Shown: one piece after another, positions 36,506 through 44,720 of the stretch
How positions within the stretch are numbered: the stretch's first letter is position 1
Layout: the number at the start of each line of letters is the position of its first letter
NCBI GenBank assembly: GCA_027307165.1
Contig: DAHUXM010000024.1
Span: forward strand, 62,001 to 126,000
DNA: 64,000 nt
Direction: 5' to 3'
DNA from: Gemmatimonadota bacterium
GTDB taxonomy: Bacteria; Gemmatimonadota; Gemmatimonadetes; Gemmatimonadales; Gemmatimonadaceae
Program-made: the position numbers and the translations under genes
Notes under the pieces: model-generated
The model's input: the letters and a program-made list of their open reading frames with translations, nothing else
The model's database searches: none
Told to the model about the DNA's origin: nothing

Positions 36506-36534
36506 TAGTTCAGGATAGATGACATCCTGAACTA
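36506..36534. promoter_or_regulatory. operator-like dyad upstream of fic, distal
   Basis: tagttcaggat (36506-36516) and atcctgaacta (36524-36534) are perfect 11-bp arms around a 7-base spacer. The core TAGTTCAG differs by one base from the core TAGTCCAG of the proximal dyad. Confidence 0.6.
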
Positions 36535-36566
36535 ATGCTATTGCCAAAGTACAGATTGTGTCATAT

Positions 36567-36595
36567 ACTGGACTAAGGTTCGACCCTAGTCCAGT
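36567..36595. promoter_or_regulatory. operator-like dyad upstream of fic, proximal
   Basis: actggacta (36567-36575) and tagtccagt (36587-36595) are perfect 9-bp arms around an 11-base spacer, ending 6 bases before the GGAGG ribosome site of the fic gene. It overlaps the probable promoter or leader, so a bound repressor would block expression. Confidence 0.6.
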
Positions 36596-36609
36596 TTCAC
36601 GGAGGCTGA

Positions 36610-37806
36610 TTGCCCGGCATCTGGCTCAAGCGGACGTGGCACTACAACCCGGTGCTGGACGCACCGCCGAAGTACCGTCGTGCCTGTCACTACGACGCTT
36701 TCGTACCCGAACCCCTGGCGACGCTTCCGGTGCAGCTTCCCGCCACCATCGCGGGCCTCGTTTCCGGCGCGGAGTTGGCGCTGCGCAGCCTGAATGAAAC
36801 GCGTGACGGCGCGCTTTTACCTCTCGCGCGGCTTCTCTTACGCACAGAGTCCATCGCATCCTCCAAGGTCGAAGGGATGCAGCTCGGAGTGCGCGAGATG
36901 GCGCGCGCCGAGGCGCGGGCCGATACGGGCATCGCCACCAGCCCGACAGCGCTCGAACTGATTGACAACATCAACGCGATGGAGCTTGCTGTGGGACACG
37001 CCGCAGAGGTGGAGCGGTTTGGAGTCGAGGAGATCATCGCGATCCACACGCGGCTCATGCTGCACGCTCCGAACAAGCACCTGGCCGGCCGTATTCGCAC
37101 GGAGCAGAATTGGATTGGCGGCAACGACTACAATCCATGCGGCGCCGACTTCGTTCCACCGCCGTCAGAAGAGGTGGGGCGACTGCTCGTGGACCTCTGC
37201 GGCGCGATCAACGACGATCTCCTGTCCCCCTTGGTACAGGCGGCGCTGGTGCACGCGCAATTCGAGACGATCCATCCCTTCGAAGATGGGAACGGACGCA
37301 CGGGTCGAGCGCTGGTGCAGGTCATACTGAGACGGCGGGCTCTGGCCCCGCACTACCTGCCGCCTATCAGCGTCGTACTGGCTGCGGCGAAGGGTCGCTA
37401 CATCGACGGCTTGACAGCGTTTCGCGGTGATCAGGTGGTGGCGTGGATCGAGCAGTTTGCAGCTGCGACGGGACGAGCTGCACGGTTGGCGAATGCGTAC
37501 ATCGGCGCCGTCCACCAGCTGCGTGACAGATGGCGACAACAGCTCACGGCATCGGGCTACGCCCCACGCGCAGGGGCGGCAGCATGGGCGATCATCGACG
37601 TGCTACCCGCCCACCCGATCATCACGGCGCCAGTGGCGACCGTCGCGACCGGACGTGTCAAGACGGCGATCTACGACGCCATTGAGCAGTTAGTGGCCGC
37701 ACGGATCCTGGTACCGCTCTCGGAATCGAAGCGCAACCGCTCGTGGGAAGCGACCGGCCTGCTCGACCTCATCGAGCGACTGGAAGCGGGGCAGCTCCCA
37801 GTGTGA
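36610..37806 (+). CDS. class II Fic protein (AMPylase/adenylyltransferase) with C-terminal winged helix
   Basis: 398 residues from TTG 36610, four bases after GGAGG. The Fic catalytic motif HPFEDGNGRTGR is complete. The N-terminal inhibitory helix carries the [S/T]xxxE[G/N] motif as SSKVEG, in ESIASSKVEGMQ, so activity is autoinhibited in cis. The C-terminal ~100 residues (AHPIITAPVATVATGRVKTAIYDAIEQL) form a winged-helix-like domain, common in self-regulating bacterial Fic proteins. It would transfer AMP from ATP to a target protein. Two similar dyads upstream suggest the protein or a partner binds its own promoter. It is divergent from the TerB-type operon. Confidence 0.93.
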   Translation: MPGIWLKRTWHYNPVLDAPPKYRRACHYDAFVPEPLATLPVQLPATIAGLVSGAELALRSLNETRDGALLPLARLLLRTESIASSKVEGMQLGVREMARAEARADTGIATSPTALELIDNINAMELAVGHAAEVERFGVEEIIAIHTRLMLHAPNKHLAGRIRTEQNWIGGNDYNPCGADFVPPPSEEVGRLLVDLCGAINDDLLSPLVQAALVHAQFETIHPFEDGNGRTGRALVQVILRRRALAPHYLPPISVVLAAAKGRYIDGLTAFRGDQVVAWIEQFAAATGRAARLANAYIGAVHQLRDRWRQQLTASGYAPRAGAAAWAIIDVLPAHPIITAPVATVATGRVKTAIYDAIEQLVAARILVPLSESKRNRSWEATGLLDLIERLEAGQLPV

Positions 37807-37820
37807 TCACGCTGGGAGCT
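37793..37820. terminator. hairpin between convergent fic and kinase genes
   Basis: agctcccag (37793-37801) and ctgggagct (37812-37820) pair perfectly, and the stem can extend inward over tgtg/cacg with one G-T pair. It overlaps the fic stop and lies just past the kinase stop. No T-run is seen; probably a bidirectional stop. Confidence 0.6.
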
Positions 37821-37833
37821 CCCAAGCTCCTGC

Positions 37834-40509
37834 TCACCACCCCGACTTGTCCGCGCGATCGGCCAGCCACACGTCCGGCACGAACCGCCGCACCGTGCAC
37901 GCAGCGAGCGTACCACCCGCGCCGACGGTCACGCCCCCGAGCGCGGTCCAGCAACCGTTCGGGAGCGTCGCCACGCGCACGAACGCCGAGCCGCCGGGTG
38001 GAAGGCGCTCCAGCACCAGATCCCGCCGCGGCGCGCTCCCCGCCGACAACGTCGTCTGCCCCGCGGCCTCGCCAGTGACGAACAGCGATCCGTCCTTCCC
38101 CCAGCCGACTGGCTGCACAGGCGACTTCGAGCTCACCAGTCGCGAGAGCTTGCCGCTCGCCATGTCCCCGCTGATGATCGCGCTCGCGACGGCCGACCAG
38201 TACGCCACTCGCTGCGTGGCGGGGTCCGTGATCACCCGTGCGAAGCCGCTCAGGGAGTCGGGGACCGCAATCCGGCGGCGGATGCGCCCGGTCGTGTCCA
38301 CGACCACCAGCGCACCCGGCTGCGCGAGCACGATGGCATCATTTCCCAGCCATCCGCTGGTGACCCCAAGTCCGGACTCGCGCCGGATGACGCGCTCGCG
38401 TCCACCCGCCGCGTCCGTGAACATAGCGCCTATTCGCGTTGCATCGGTGGTTGTCGCATCAAATGCGATGTGCTGTCCGTCAGCCGACCAGAACGGATAG
38501 TCACGCAGTCCGTGCTGTGCGGAGAGGGGGTGCGGCGGAGCGCCCGACAACGGGAAGACATAGATGTTGTCACCGAGGTTGTCGGTCGCCGACCCAACGA
38601 GGGATAGACCATCGGGCGAGAACTGTTGTCCCCACACCCAGCTCGTGCGGTGGGTCAGTGGAGTCCATTTCGCCGTCGGGTCGCCCAGCTTCAGGGTGAG
38701 AATCTCGAACGACGTCGGACCGTCGATGATCGACACCCGCCCGGACGGCGCCACGTCCATCGTCCCATTGGTCCCGATCCCGTCGCTCACCTGGCCGAGC
38801 ACCAGCCGCGTCTGATCGGCTCTGAGCTTGCCGTGAGACACCGGAATGCGGAGGAGGTTGTCCGCGGTGCCTGGTGACGGGTTGAGTATCAGGATTCCAA
38901 TGTGCGTTGCATCCCAGCGGACATCAGGGCGGATGTAGAACGTCGTGGTGCTGTCGAGCAACCGTCCCCGGTGGTCGAGGAGTGCCAGCATATTCGCGCC
39001 ATGGCTTATGCCACTGGCGGCGAACGTCCCGTTCTCCGGGTTCGCGGCCAGATCGGCGAATTCCAATCCGCGCGGCAGCGTCGCGCTGTCCGTACGCGCG
39101 AGGGTATGCGGATCGAGCCATACGAGCGCGTTTTTGCCGGGTGCGCCAGCGACTTCCACCAGCTTGCCGTCCGGCGCGAACGTCCAGGCGGCCGCGGCGT
39201 CGCCCACTCGCTGCGGCGTGCCGCCGAGCCGTGGGATGAGATACAGCGCAGGCGCCGTGGAGTCCGGCGATCCGGTGAAGCCCACCGTTTCGCCGTCGGG
39301 CGACCAGCGCAGGTCGCTGTAGATCGCTGGCCAGGTGACGAGCTTCACCGATTGCGTGCCGTCCACCTCGCGCACCTGCAGCGTGTGTGTGCAGGTGTAC
39401 GCCTGGCCGAAGCAATCGTCGCTCACATACGCGAGCCACGAGCCATCTGGAGACATAGCCGCGCCGATGACGTCGCCCTCGAACGTGAGCTGTCGCGCGA
39501 GTTGCAGCTCCGGTGACGGCGGATGCGGCCGGAACGCGAGCCACGCGAGGAGCGCCGCCGCGGCAAGCAACGCACTGGCAGCGATGCGCCACGCCGTCAT
39601 CGACCGTGTCATGCGTCGCGCGCGCCGGGCGAGCAGCGCGAGCGTGCCGTGCCCCTCGCGAATCGCAATCGTCGCGCTTCCGCGCAGTGCCTCGGCGAAC
39701 TCCTGCGCCGTGCTCCAGCGGTCAGCGGGCAGTTTGGCGAGTGCCTTCATCGTCGCTGCCTCCACCGGCTCCGACACTGTGTCGCGCGATGCACGGACGC
39801 TGCGCGGGCGCTCGGTCAGCAGCTTCGCGATGATCGCCTGCACGTTCGGACCCGTATGCGGCGGCTCGCCTGTGAGCATCTCGTACAGCACCGCGCCCAT
39901 CGAGTAGATGTCGCTGCGCGCGTCGATCACGCGATCGCCCGTCGCCTGCTCGGGCGACATGTATTGCGGCGTGCCGAGCGAGAGCCCCGTCTGTGTGACG
40001 CGCTGTCCGCCGGCCTTCGATACCGCCAGCGCGATCCCGAAGTCGGCGACAACGGGCTCGCCGTGCTGCAGCAGGATGTTCTCCGGCTTCAGGTCACGGT
40101 GAATGACGCCGTGCTCGTGCGCGTAGGCGAGTGCGGAAAGAACGGCGATCGTGAGGCGCAGCGCCTCGTCTACCGGGAGCTGCCGTTCGCGCTCGAGCCG
40201 CGCGCGTAGACTCTCGCCCTCGACGTACGGCATCACGTAGTACAGCAGCCCGTCGGCGCTCCCGCTGTCGAAGAGCGGGAGCAGATGCGGATGCTGCAGG
40301 TTGGCGGTGACGCGAATCTCGCTCAGGAATCGCTCGACGCCGAGCACTGCGCCGAGCTCGGGGTCGAGCACCTTGAGCGCGACGAGACGGTCGTGCTTGA
40401 GATCACGCGCGAGGTACACCGTGGCCATGCCGCCGCGACCGAGCTCGCGCTCGATCGTGTAGCGGCCCACCAGTGCGTCGTCGAGAGATGCGGTCACGTT
40501 CACGCGCAA
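37834..40509 (-). CDS. membrane Ser/Thr protein kinase with C-terminal beta-propeller (kinase 1)
   Basis: 891 residues. The PknB-type kinase spans ~15-275: glycine loop ELGRGGMATVY, ATP Lys46, HRDLKPEN with catalytic Asp139, DFG Asp156, activation end GTPQYMSPEQA. One membrane helix (AWRIAASALLAAAALLAWLAF) near 305-325 separates it from a TolB/WD40-like propeller of about 560 residues (repeats such as MSPDGSWLAYVSDD, FSPDGLSLVGSA). The topology gives a cytosolic kinase and a periplasmic sensor. It is on the opposite strand from two close paralogues. No direct target is visible. Confidence 0.95.
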   Translation of the reverse strand: MRVNVTASLDDALVGRYTIERELGRGGMATVYLARDLKHDRLVALKVLDPELGAVLGVERFLSEIRVTANLQHPHLLPLFDSGSADGLLYYVMPYVEGESLRARLERERQLPVDEALRLTIAVLSALAYAHEHGVIHRDLKPENILLQHGEPVVADFGIALAVSKAGGQRVTQTGLSLGTPQYMSPEQATGDRVIDARSDIYSMGAVLYEMLTGEPPHTGPNVQAIIAKLLTERPRSVRASRDTVSEPVEAATMKALAKLPADRWSTAQEFAEALRGSATIAIREGHGTLALLARRARRMTRSMTAWRIAASALLAAAALLAWLAFRPHPPSPELQLARQLTFEGDVIGAAMSPDGSWLAYVSDDCFGQAYTCTHTLQVREVDGTQSVKLVTWPAIYSDLRWSPDGETVGFTGSPDSTAPALYLIPRLGGTPQRVGDAAAAWTFAPDGKLVEVAGAPGKNALVWLDPHTLARTDSATLPRGLEFADLAANPENGTFAASGISHGANMLALLDHRGRLLDSTTTFYIRPDVRWDATHIGILILNPSPGTADNLLRIPVSHGKLRADQTRLVLGQVSDGIGTNGTMDVAPSGRVSIIDGPTSFEILTLKLGDPTAKWTPLTHRTSWVWGQQFSPDGLSLVGSATDNLGDNIYVFPLSGAPPHPLSAQHGLRDYPFWSADGQHIAFDATTTDATRIGAMFTDAAGGRERVIRRESGLGVTSGWLGNDAIVLAQPGALVVVDTTGRIRRRIAVPDSLSGFARVITDPATQRVAYWSAVASAIISGDMASGKLSRLVSSKSPVQPVGWGKDGSLFVTGEAAGQTTLSAGSAPRRDLVLERLPPGGSAFVRVATLPNGCWTALGGVTVGAGGTLAACTVRRFVPDVWLADRADKSGW

Positions 40510-40903
40510 AACTTGCGGCCACGCAGGCTCATGCGGAAGGATGAGCGCCTGCGGCGCGCCGGCCTAGGGGACGAAGTGGGGACGGAGTGGGGACGGAGTG
40601 GGGACGGAGTGGGGACGGACTCCGTCCCCGGCCATCGGATGGACGGCGCTCACAACGTTCGAGTGCAATACATCACCGAACACCGAGGCCATCGTGAAGC
40701 ATATTCACACTTGGCATTAGCTCAGTTTGCGTCGCTCGCTTGATCGCAAACTGGCTTCGATGCGACTTAACGAACGCCGGATTTATACTACTTTGACGTC
40801 TTTGACGCCCGACGAGTGCTCCCGTACATTCTCCAGCGCGTGCTGCACAGGATTATTGCAGTCGTCAAGTGTCGCCCGCTAACTGACAGGAGTACATGGC
40901 GCG
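40510..40903. other. intergenic region between divergent kinase 1 and the MEIHKP protein
   Basis: Holds a five-unit 11-bp tandem repeat (listed separately). It also has an inverted pair agtttgcg (40724-40731) / cgcaaact (40745-40752) that could be a regulatory hairpin, and an AGGAG ribosome site at 40888-40892. No gene is seen. Confidence 0.5.
40567..40629. repeat. 11-bp GGGGACGGAGT tandem array closed by a palindrome
   Basis: Five consecutive units: ggggacgaagt (40567-40577), three exact ggggacggagt, and ggggacggact (40611-40621). The last unit runs into ccgtcccc, making ggggacggactccgtcccc (40611-40629), a 9-bp-arm palindrome. Similar units recur at 36351 and 48256. Confidence 0.85.
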
Positions 40904-41620
40904 ATGGAGATCCACAAACCACATCCGATCCACAGTTTGCGCGAGTTGCTGAAAGAGGTGGGGATCATCGTGCTCGGCGTCTTGATCGCGCTCGGCGCCG
41001 AACAGAGCGTCGCAGCGCTGCGCGAGCGCCATGCAGCTGACGAAGCGCGCCGAAACGTTCTCGCAGAGGTGCAGTTCAATCTCGGACTCATCCGCGACCG
41101 AGTGAGCAATGAGCCCTGCATTGACCGACGGATCGACGAGTTGGCCGCTCTGCTCGGCCGCGCGCGCGACGGAGCACTCGATCCCGCGCCGACCTGGATT
41201 GGACGTCCTAGCATCGACCCCGTCTTCAGCGAGCGCTGGCAGTCCGCCACCGCGAGTGGCCGCTCCAGCCTCTTCGATCCCGTGGAGCAGGGCAATTTCG
41301 ATCTTCTGTACAGCCTCTTGGCCCGCATCAACGCGCACGAAACGCACGAGCAAGTGGCGTGGACGCAACTGCGCACGCTCGAAACGTGGCCCGGCCCACT
41401 CGGCCCGGCCGCACGCCTCGCATTCGCCCAAGCCCTTCAGGAGGCCAGGTACGAAGCGTGGGACCTGAAGCAGGATGCCGCGTTCGCACTCGGGACTGGC
41501 AAGTCGCTGGGGATCGAGCTGCCAAAAGCTAAGAATCTGACGACTTCGATCTGCCTTCCGCTCAACACGACGCGGGCGGATGCAGTTCGCCGCCTCGGGA
41601 CTCCCTGGGGCGAGCCCTGA
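40904..41620 (+). CDS. short membrane-anchored protein, MEIHKP family (copy 1)
   Basis: 238 residues. The start MEIHKPHPIHSLRELLKEVG is followed by one membrane helix (IIVLGVLIALGAEQSVAAL) and a helical, probably periplasmic, domain with Cys and Trp residues. The same opening occurs in the gene at 47463. The family is frequent but of unknown function; I know no activity. Its position next to kinase 1 and kinase 2 suggests a link to kinase signalling. Confidence 0.75.
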   Translation: MEIHKPHPIHSLRELLKEVGIIVLGVLIALGAEQSVAALRERHAADEARRNVLAEVQFNLGLIRDRVSNEPCIDRRIDELAALLGRARDGALDPAPTWIGRPSIDPVFSERWQSATASGRSSLFDPVEQGNFDLLYSLLARINAHETHEQVAWTQLRTLETWPGPLGPAARLAFAQALQEARYEAWDLKQDAAFALGTGKSLGIELPKAKNLTTSICLPLNTTRADAVRRLGTPWGEP

Positions 41621-41878
41621 AGCGTAGTGACAGTGTAACGCCTTGCGTCGTCGGCGGCTGTCGCGGATATTCTGCCCGGCGGTGCCACTCATCCTCCTGG
41701 GCCGAGCTCCCACATACCCACGTCCGCTGAATCAGGATCTGCATGACGCTCCACGAGCTCTTCGAGAAGGGGCGCGCTCGTTGAGTACGTCGGTCACGCG
41801 AGTACTTGACTTCGTACATATTCATCCCCTGATGTCGTGCAGTTACGGCGCCGGTTCATTGCGCCGCGCTCACGTCGC

Positions 41879-44533
41879 ATGAACGTTGACGCCGTTAACC
41901 TCGAGCGTTTGACGCGCGCCCTCGCCGACCGTTACGCGATCGAGCGCGAGCTGGGGCAGGGTGGAATGGCCACGGTCTACCTGGCACGCGACCTGAAGCA
42001 CGACCGGCATGTCGCGGTGAAGGTGCTTCACCCGGATCTGGCTGCTGTCGTGGGTGCTGCCCGTTTCCTCGCCGAGATTCGGACGACGGCAAATCTGCAG
42101 CATCCACACATTCTCCCGCTTCACGATTCGGGTGACGCGGATGGATATCTCTTCTACGTAATGCCGTACGTGGACGGGGAAACGCTTCGCACGCGACTCA
42201 CGCGCGAACGTCAGCTTCCGATCGCCGATGCGGTGAGGATCGCACGCGAGGTGGCAAGCGCGCTCGATTACGCGCACCGTCATGGTGTTATCCACCGCGA
42301 CGTGAAGCCTGAGAACGTGCTGCTTCACGACGGCAGTGCACTCGTAGCTGATTTCGGTATCGCGCTCGCAGTGCAGCAGGCTGGTGGCGTTCGCATGACA
42401 CAGACCGGCCTGTCGCTCGGCACTCCGCAGTACATGTCGCCCGAGCAGGCCATGGGTGAGAAGACCATCGATGCGCGCACCGACATCTACGCTCTCGGCG
42501 CCGTGACATACGAAATGCTGTGCGGAGACCCGCCGTTCACCGGTTCGAGCGTGCAGGCGATAGTCGCGAAAATGATGACTGAGCGTCCCACACCGCTCAG
42601 CACTCTGCGCGACACCGTGCCGCCGAATGTTGAGGATGCTGTACTGACCGCACTCGCAAAGTTGCCCGCCGATCGCTTCACGAGCGCGGCACACTTTGCG
42701 GACGCGCTCGTCGTCTCGGACGCGCGCGGCTCGACGGGAGTGTCACGCGCGCAATCGCCAAGCGCAACGCGCTCGCGGAGCTGGTGGGTGGCCATCGCAG
42801 CCGCACTTCTGCTCGGGGCCGCGGCCGGAGCCTGGGGATCATGGCTGCGGCGTCCGCGCGCTGACGGTGACGTGCTCCGGACGATGATTGCCTTTCCATC
42901 GGGACAGGCGGTCGAGGCCGCGCCTCAGGGGAACAGCTTTGTCCTCTCCCGCGATGGAACCGTCCTCGTCTACTGGGGACCGTCCACCGGCGATAGCCAT
43001 ATGCTCTGGTCGCGTCGGCTCGACCAGCTTAACGGGACCCCGATTCGCGGCACCGAAGGCGGTGTGCTTCCCGTTCTATCGCCCGACGCTCGGCAAGTGG
43101 CGTTCGAGACGTTGACCGACCGCAAGATACGAGTCGTTCCAATCGAAGGAGGCGTGCCACGGATCGTCGTCGACTCGGCACGTCGCGGCGGACTCGATTG
43201 GGCCGCGGATGGGATGCTGTATTATCGGGCGACGAGCGACGGCCTGAACCGCGTTCCCGCCGCAGGCGGAGTTTCGAAGACGGTCATTCAGCCGCCAACC
43301 AACGCCGGTGTCGGCACAGGCTTCTTCTGGCCGCAGGTGCTCCCCGGTGGCGATGCGCTCATCGCGTCGTTTCGCCCGTCGAGCGGCGACAATGAAGCGT
43401 CGCGCATTGTCGCGATCCCGCCGGGCAGCAAAAAGTCCGTCGACATCGTCGCCGGCGTCTACGCTCGATATGCGCCGACGGGCCAGCTGGTGTGGGCCAC
43501 TGCCGACGGAGCGGTCTACTCGGCGCCATTCGACACGCGTACCTTCGCGATTGGTGCGCCGACGCGAGTGCTCGAGCACGTCCGGGTCGAGAGCGCATTC
43601 GGATCTGCGGATTTCAGTTTCTCGGATCGTGGCCGGCTCCTGTATCAGCTCGGCGACGCGAGCGGTGGTGATCTGGTCTGGGTCTCGCGTGCGGGGACGA
43701 TCACGCCGCTGGGCGTCGACGGGATGCAGGCGGGACTGGGGGGTGGCATGGGAATCTCCCCCGATGGCCGGTCGCTCGGTGTGAGCCGCGTGTCGGGCGG
43801 GGAGGAGGACATCTGGGTAAAGGCTCTTCCGGATGGAGCGCTCACACGCCTCACGACATCCGACTCGCCGGACATTTGGAGCGGTTGGACTCCCGATGGC
43901 CGCTACATCGCATTTATTCGGCGCGGAGTACTCTACCAGCGGGCAGCGGATGGAACCGGAACTGATAGTTTGGTCTTGCGTCGCCCGACGCCGATCATGG
44001 ATGCGTCCTGGAGTCCGGACGGGCAGTGGATCGCAATCGTTGAAGCACCGCATCAAATCGCGCTCGTGCGGCGCGGCGACTCGACGACTCGCGTACTCTC
44101 GGAGGGCGCACGGTTCGCGGAATTTGGGCCAACCTTCTCGCCCGATTCGCGTTGGCTCGCGTACGCGTCGAACGAATCCGGGCAGTGGGAAGTGTACGTC
44201 CGGCCGTTCCCGAATGTGAACGCGGGGAAGTGGCAGGTCTCGATCGGTGGAGGTAACTGGCCGCGCTGGTCCCACTCAGGACACGAGCTATTCTATCGGG
44301 CCAAAGGCTCTCGTCTCATGTCCGCCGCAGTCCGAACGTCGCCCGAGTTCGGCGTCATCCGTCGCGATTCGCTTACGCCGGCGGCGACCCAAGCGTTTGG
44401 CTACAGCGCCGATCCGTTCGTGGTGAGCACGAACGATCAGCAGTTCCTCGTCATTCGCTCGCGCGACCAGGGTCAGGGGCTGGTGCTCGTCGAGCACTGG
44501 TTCGACGATCTCACGCACAAGTCTGGTCCGTAG
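41879..44533 (+). CDS. membrane Ser/Thr protein kinase with C-terminal beta-propeller (kinase 2)
   Basis: 884 residues from ATG 41879 (a further start at 41837 adds 14 basic residues). Kinase motifs: ELGQGGMATVY, Lys48, HRDVKPEN with Asp141, DFG Asp158, GTPQYMSPEQA. The membrane helix is SWWVAIAAALLLGAAAGAWGS near 300. The propeller has repeats such as LSPDARQVAFETL, ISPDGRSLGVSRV and FSPDSRWLAYASN. It is close in sequence to kinase 3 downstream (188-base gap), suggesting tandem duplication. Confidence 0.95.
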   Translation: MNVDAVNLERLTRALADRYAIERELGQGGMATVYLARDLKHDRHVAVKVLHPDLAAVVGAARFLAEIRTTANLQHPHILPLHDSGDADGYLFYVMPYVDGETLRTRLTRERQLPIADAVRIAREVASALDYAHRHGVIHRDVKPENVLLHDGSALVADFGIALAVQQAGGVRMTQTGLSLGTPQYMSPEQAMGEKTIDARTDIYALGAVTYEMLCGDPPFTGSSVQAIVAKMMTERPTPLSTLRDTVPPNVEDAVLTALAKLPADRFTSAAHFADALVVSDARGSTGVSRAQSPSATRSRSWWVAIAAALLLGAAAGAWGSWLRRPRADGDVLRTMIAFPSGQAVEAAPQGNSFVLSRDGTVLVYWGPSTGDSHMLWSRRLDQLNGTPIRGTEGGVLPVLSPDARQVAFETLTDRKIRVVPIEGGVPRIVVDSARRGGLDWAADGMLYYRATSDGLNRVPAAGGVSKTVIQPPTNAGVGTGFFWPQVLPGGDALIASFRPSSGDNEASRIVAIPPGSKKSVDIVAGVYARYAPTGQLVWATADGAVYSAPFDTRTFAIGAPTRVLEHVRVESAFGSADFSFSDRGRLLYQLGDASGGDLVWVSRAGTITPLGVDGMQAGLGGGMGISPDGRSLGVSRVSGGEEDIWVKALPDGALTRLTTSDSPDIWSGWTPDGRYIAFIRRGVLYQRAADGTGTDSLVLRRPTPIMDASWSPDGQWIAIVEAPHQIALVRRGDSTTRVLSEGARFAEFGPTFSPDSRWLAYASNESGQWEVYVRPFPNVNAGKWQVSIGGGNWPRWSHSGHELFYRAKGSRLMSAAVRTSPEFGVIRRDSLTPAATQAFGYSADPFVVSTNDQQFLVIRSRDQGQGLVLVEHWFDDLTHKSGP

Positions 44534-44720
44534 CTGTGTGCACATCACGTGAAGTGGGGTGTGACGATGTCTCAAACAGCGCTCACTTCGCGCACACGCA
44601 TTTGATCTGCGTGTCTCGACATGACCACCACTCTGACCTGACTTGCAGTCGTGCGGGGCCGCTGCTGGTCACAACTGTCCGGTTGCCGCACCAGCCGCTG
44701 AATCGTACGTTGCTGCGTCC

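Larger units (their letters stand above)
36046..36609. other. intergenic stretch before the Fic gene
   Basis: No convincing gene. The first half may hold the leader or a longer N-terminus of the TerB-type gene. Near 36351-36373 is agggacggactccgccc, a partial copy of the GGGGACGGAGT repeat found at 40567 and 48256. The second half is more A+T rich and carries two dyads described separately. Confidence 0.5.

Noticed and set aside
36567-36595. tRNA-like T-arm ggttcgaccc
   Set aside because: The flanking bases do not make a T-stem, there is no anticodon or acceptor stem, and the segment is better explained as a dyad.
40567-40629. CRISPR-like array
   Set aside because: Units are 11 bases with no spacers and no cas genes occur nearby.
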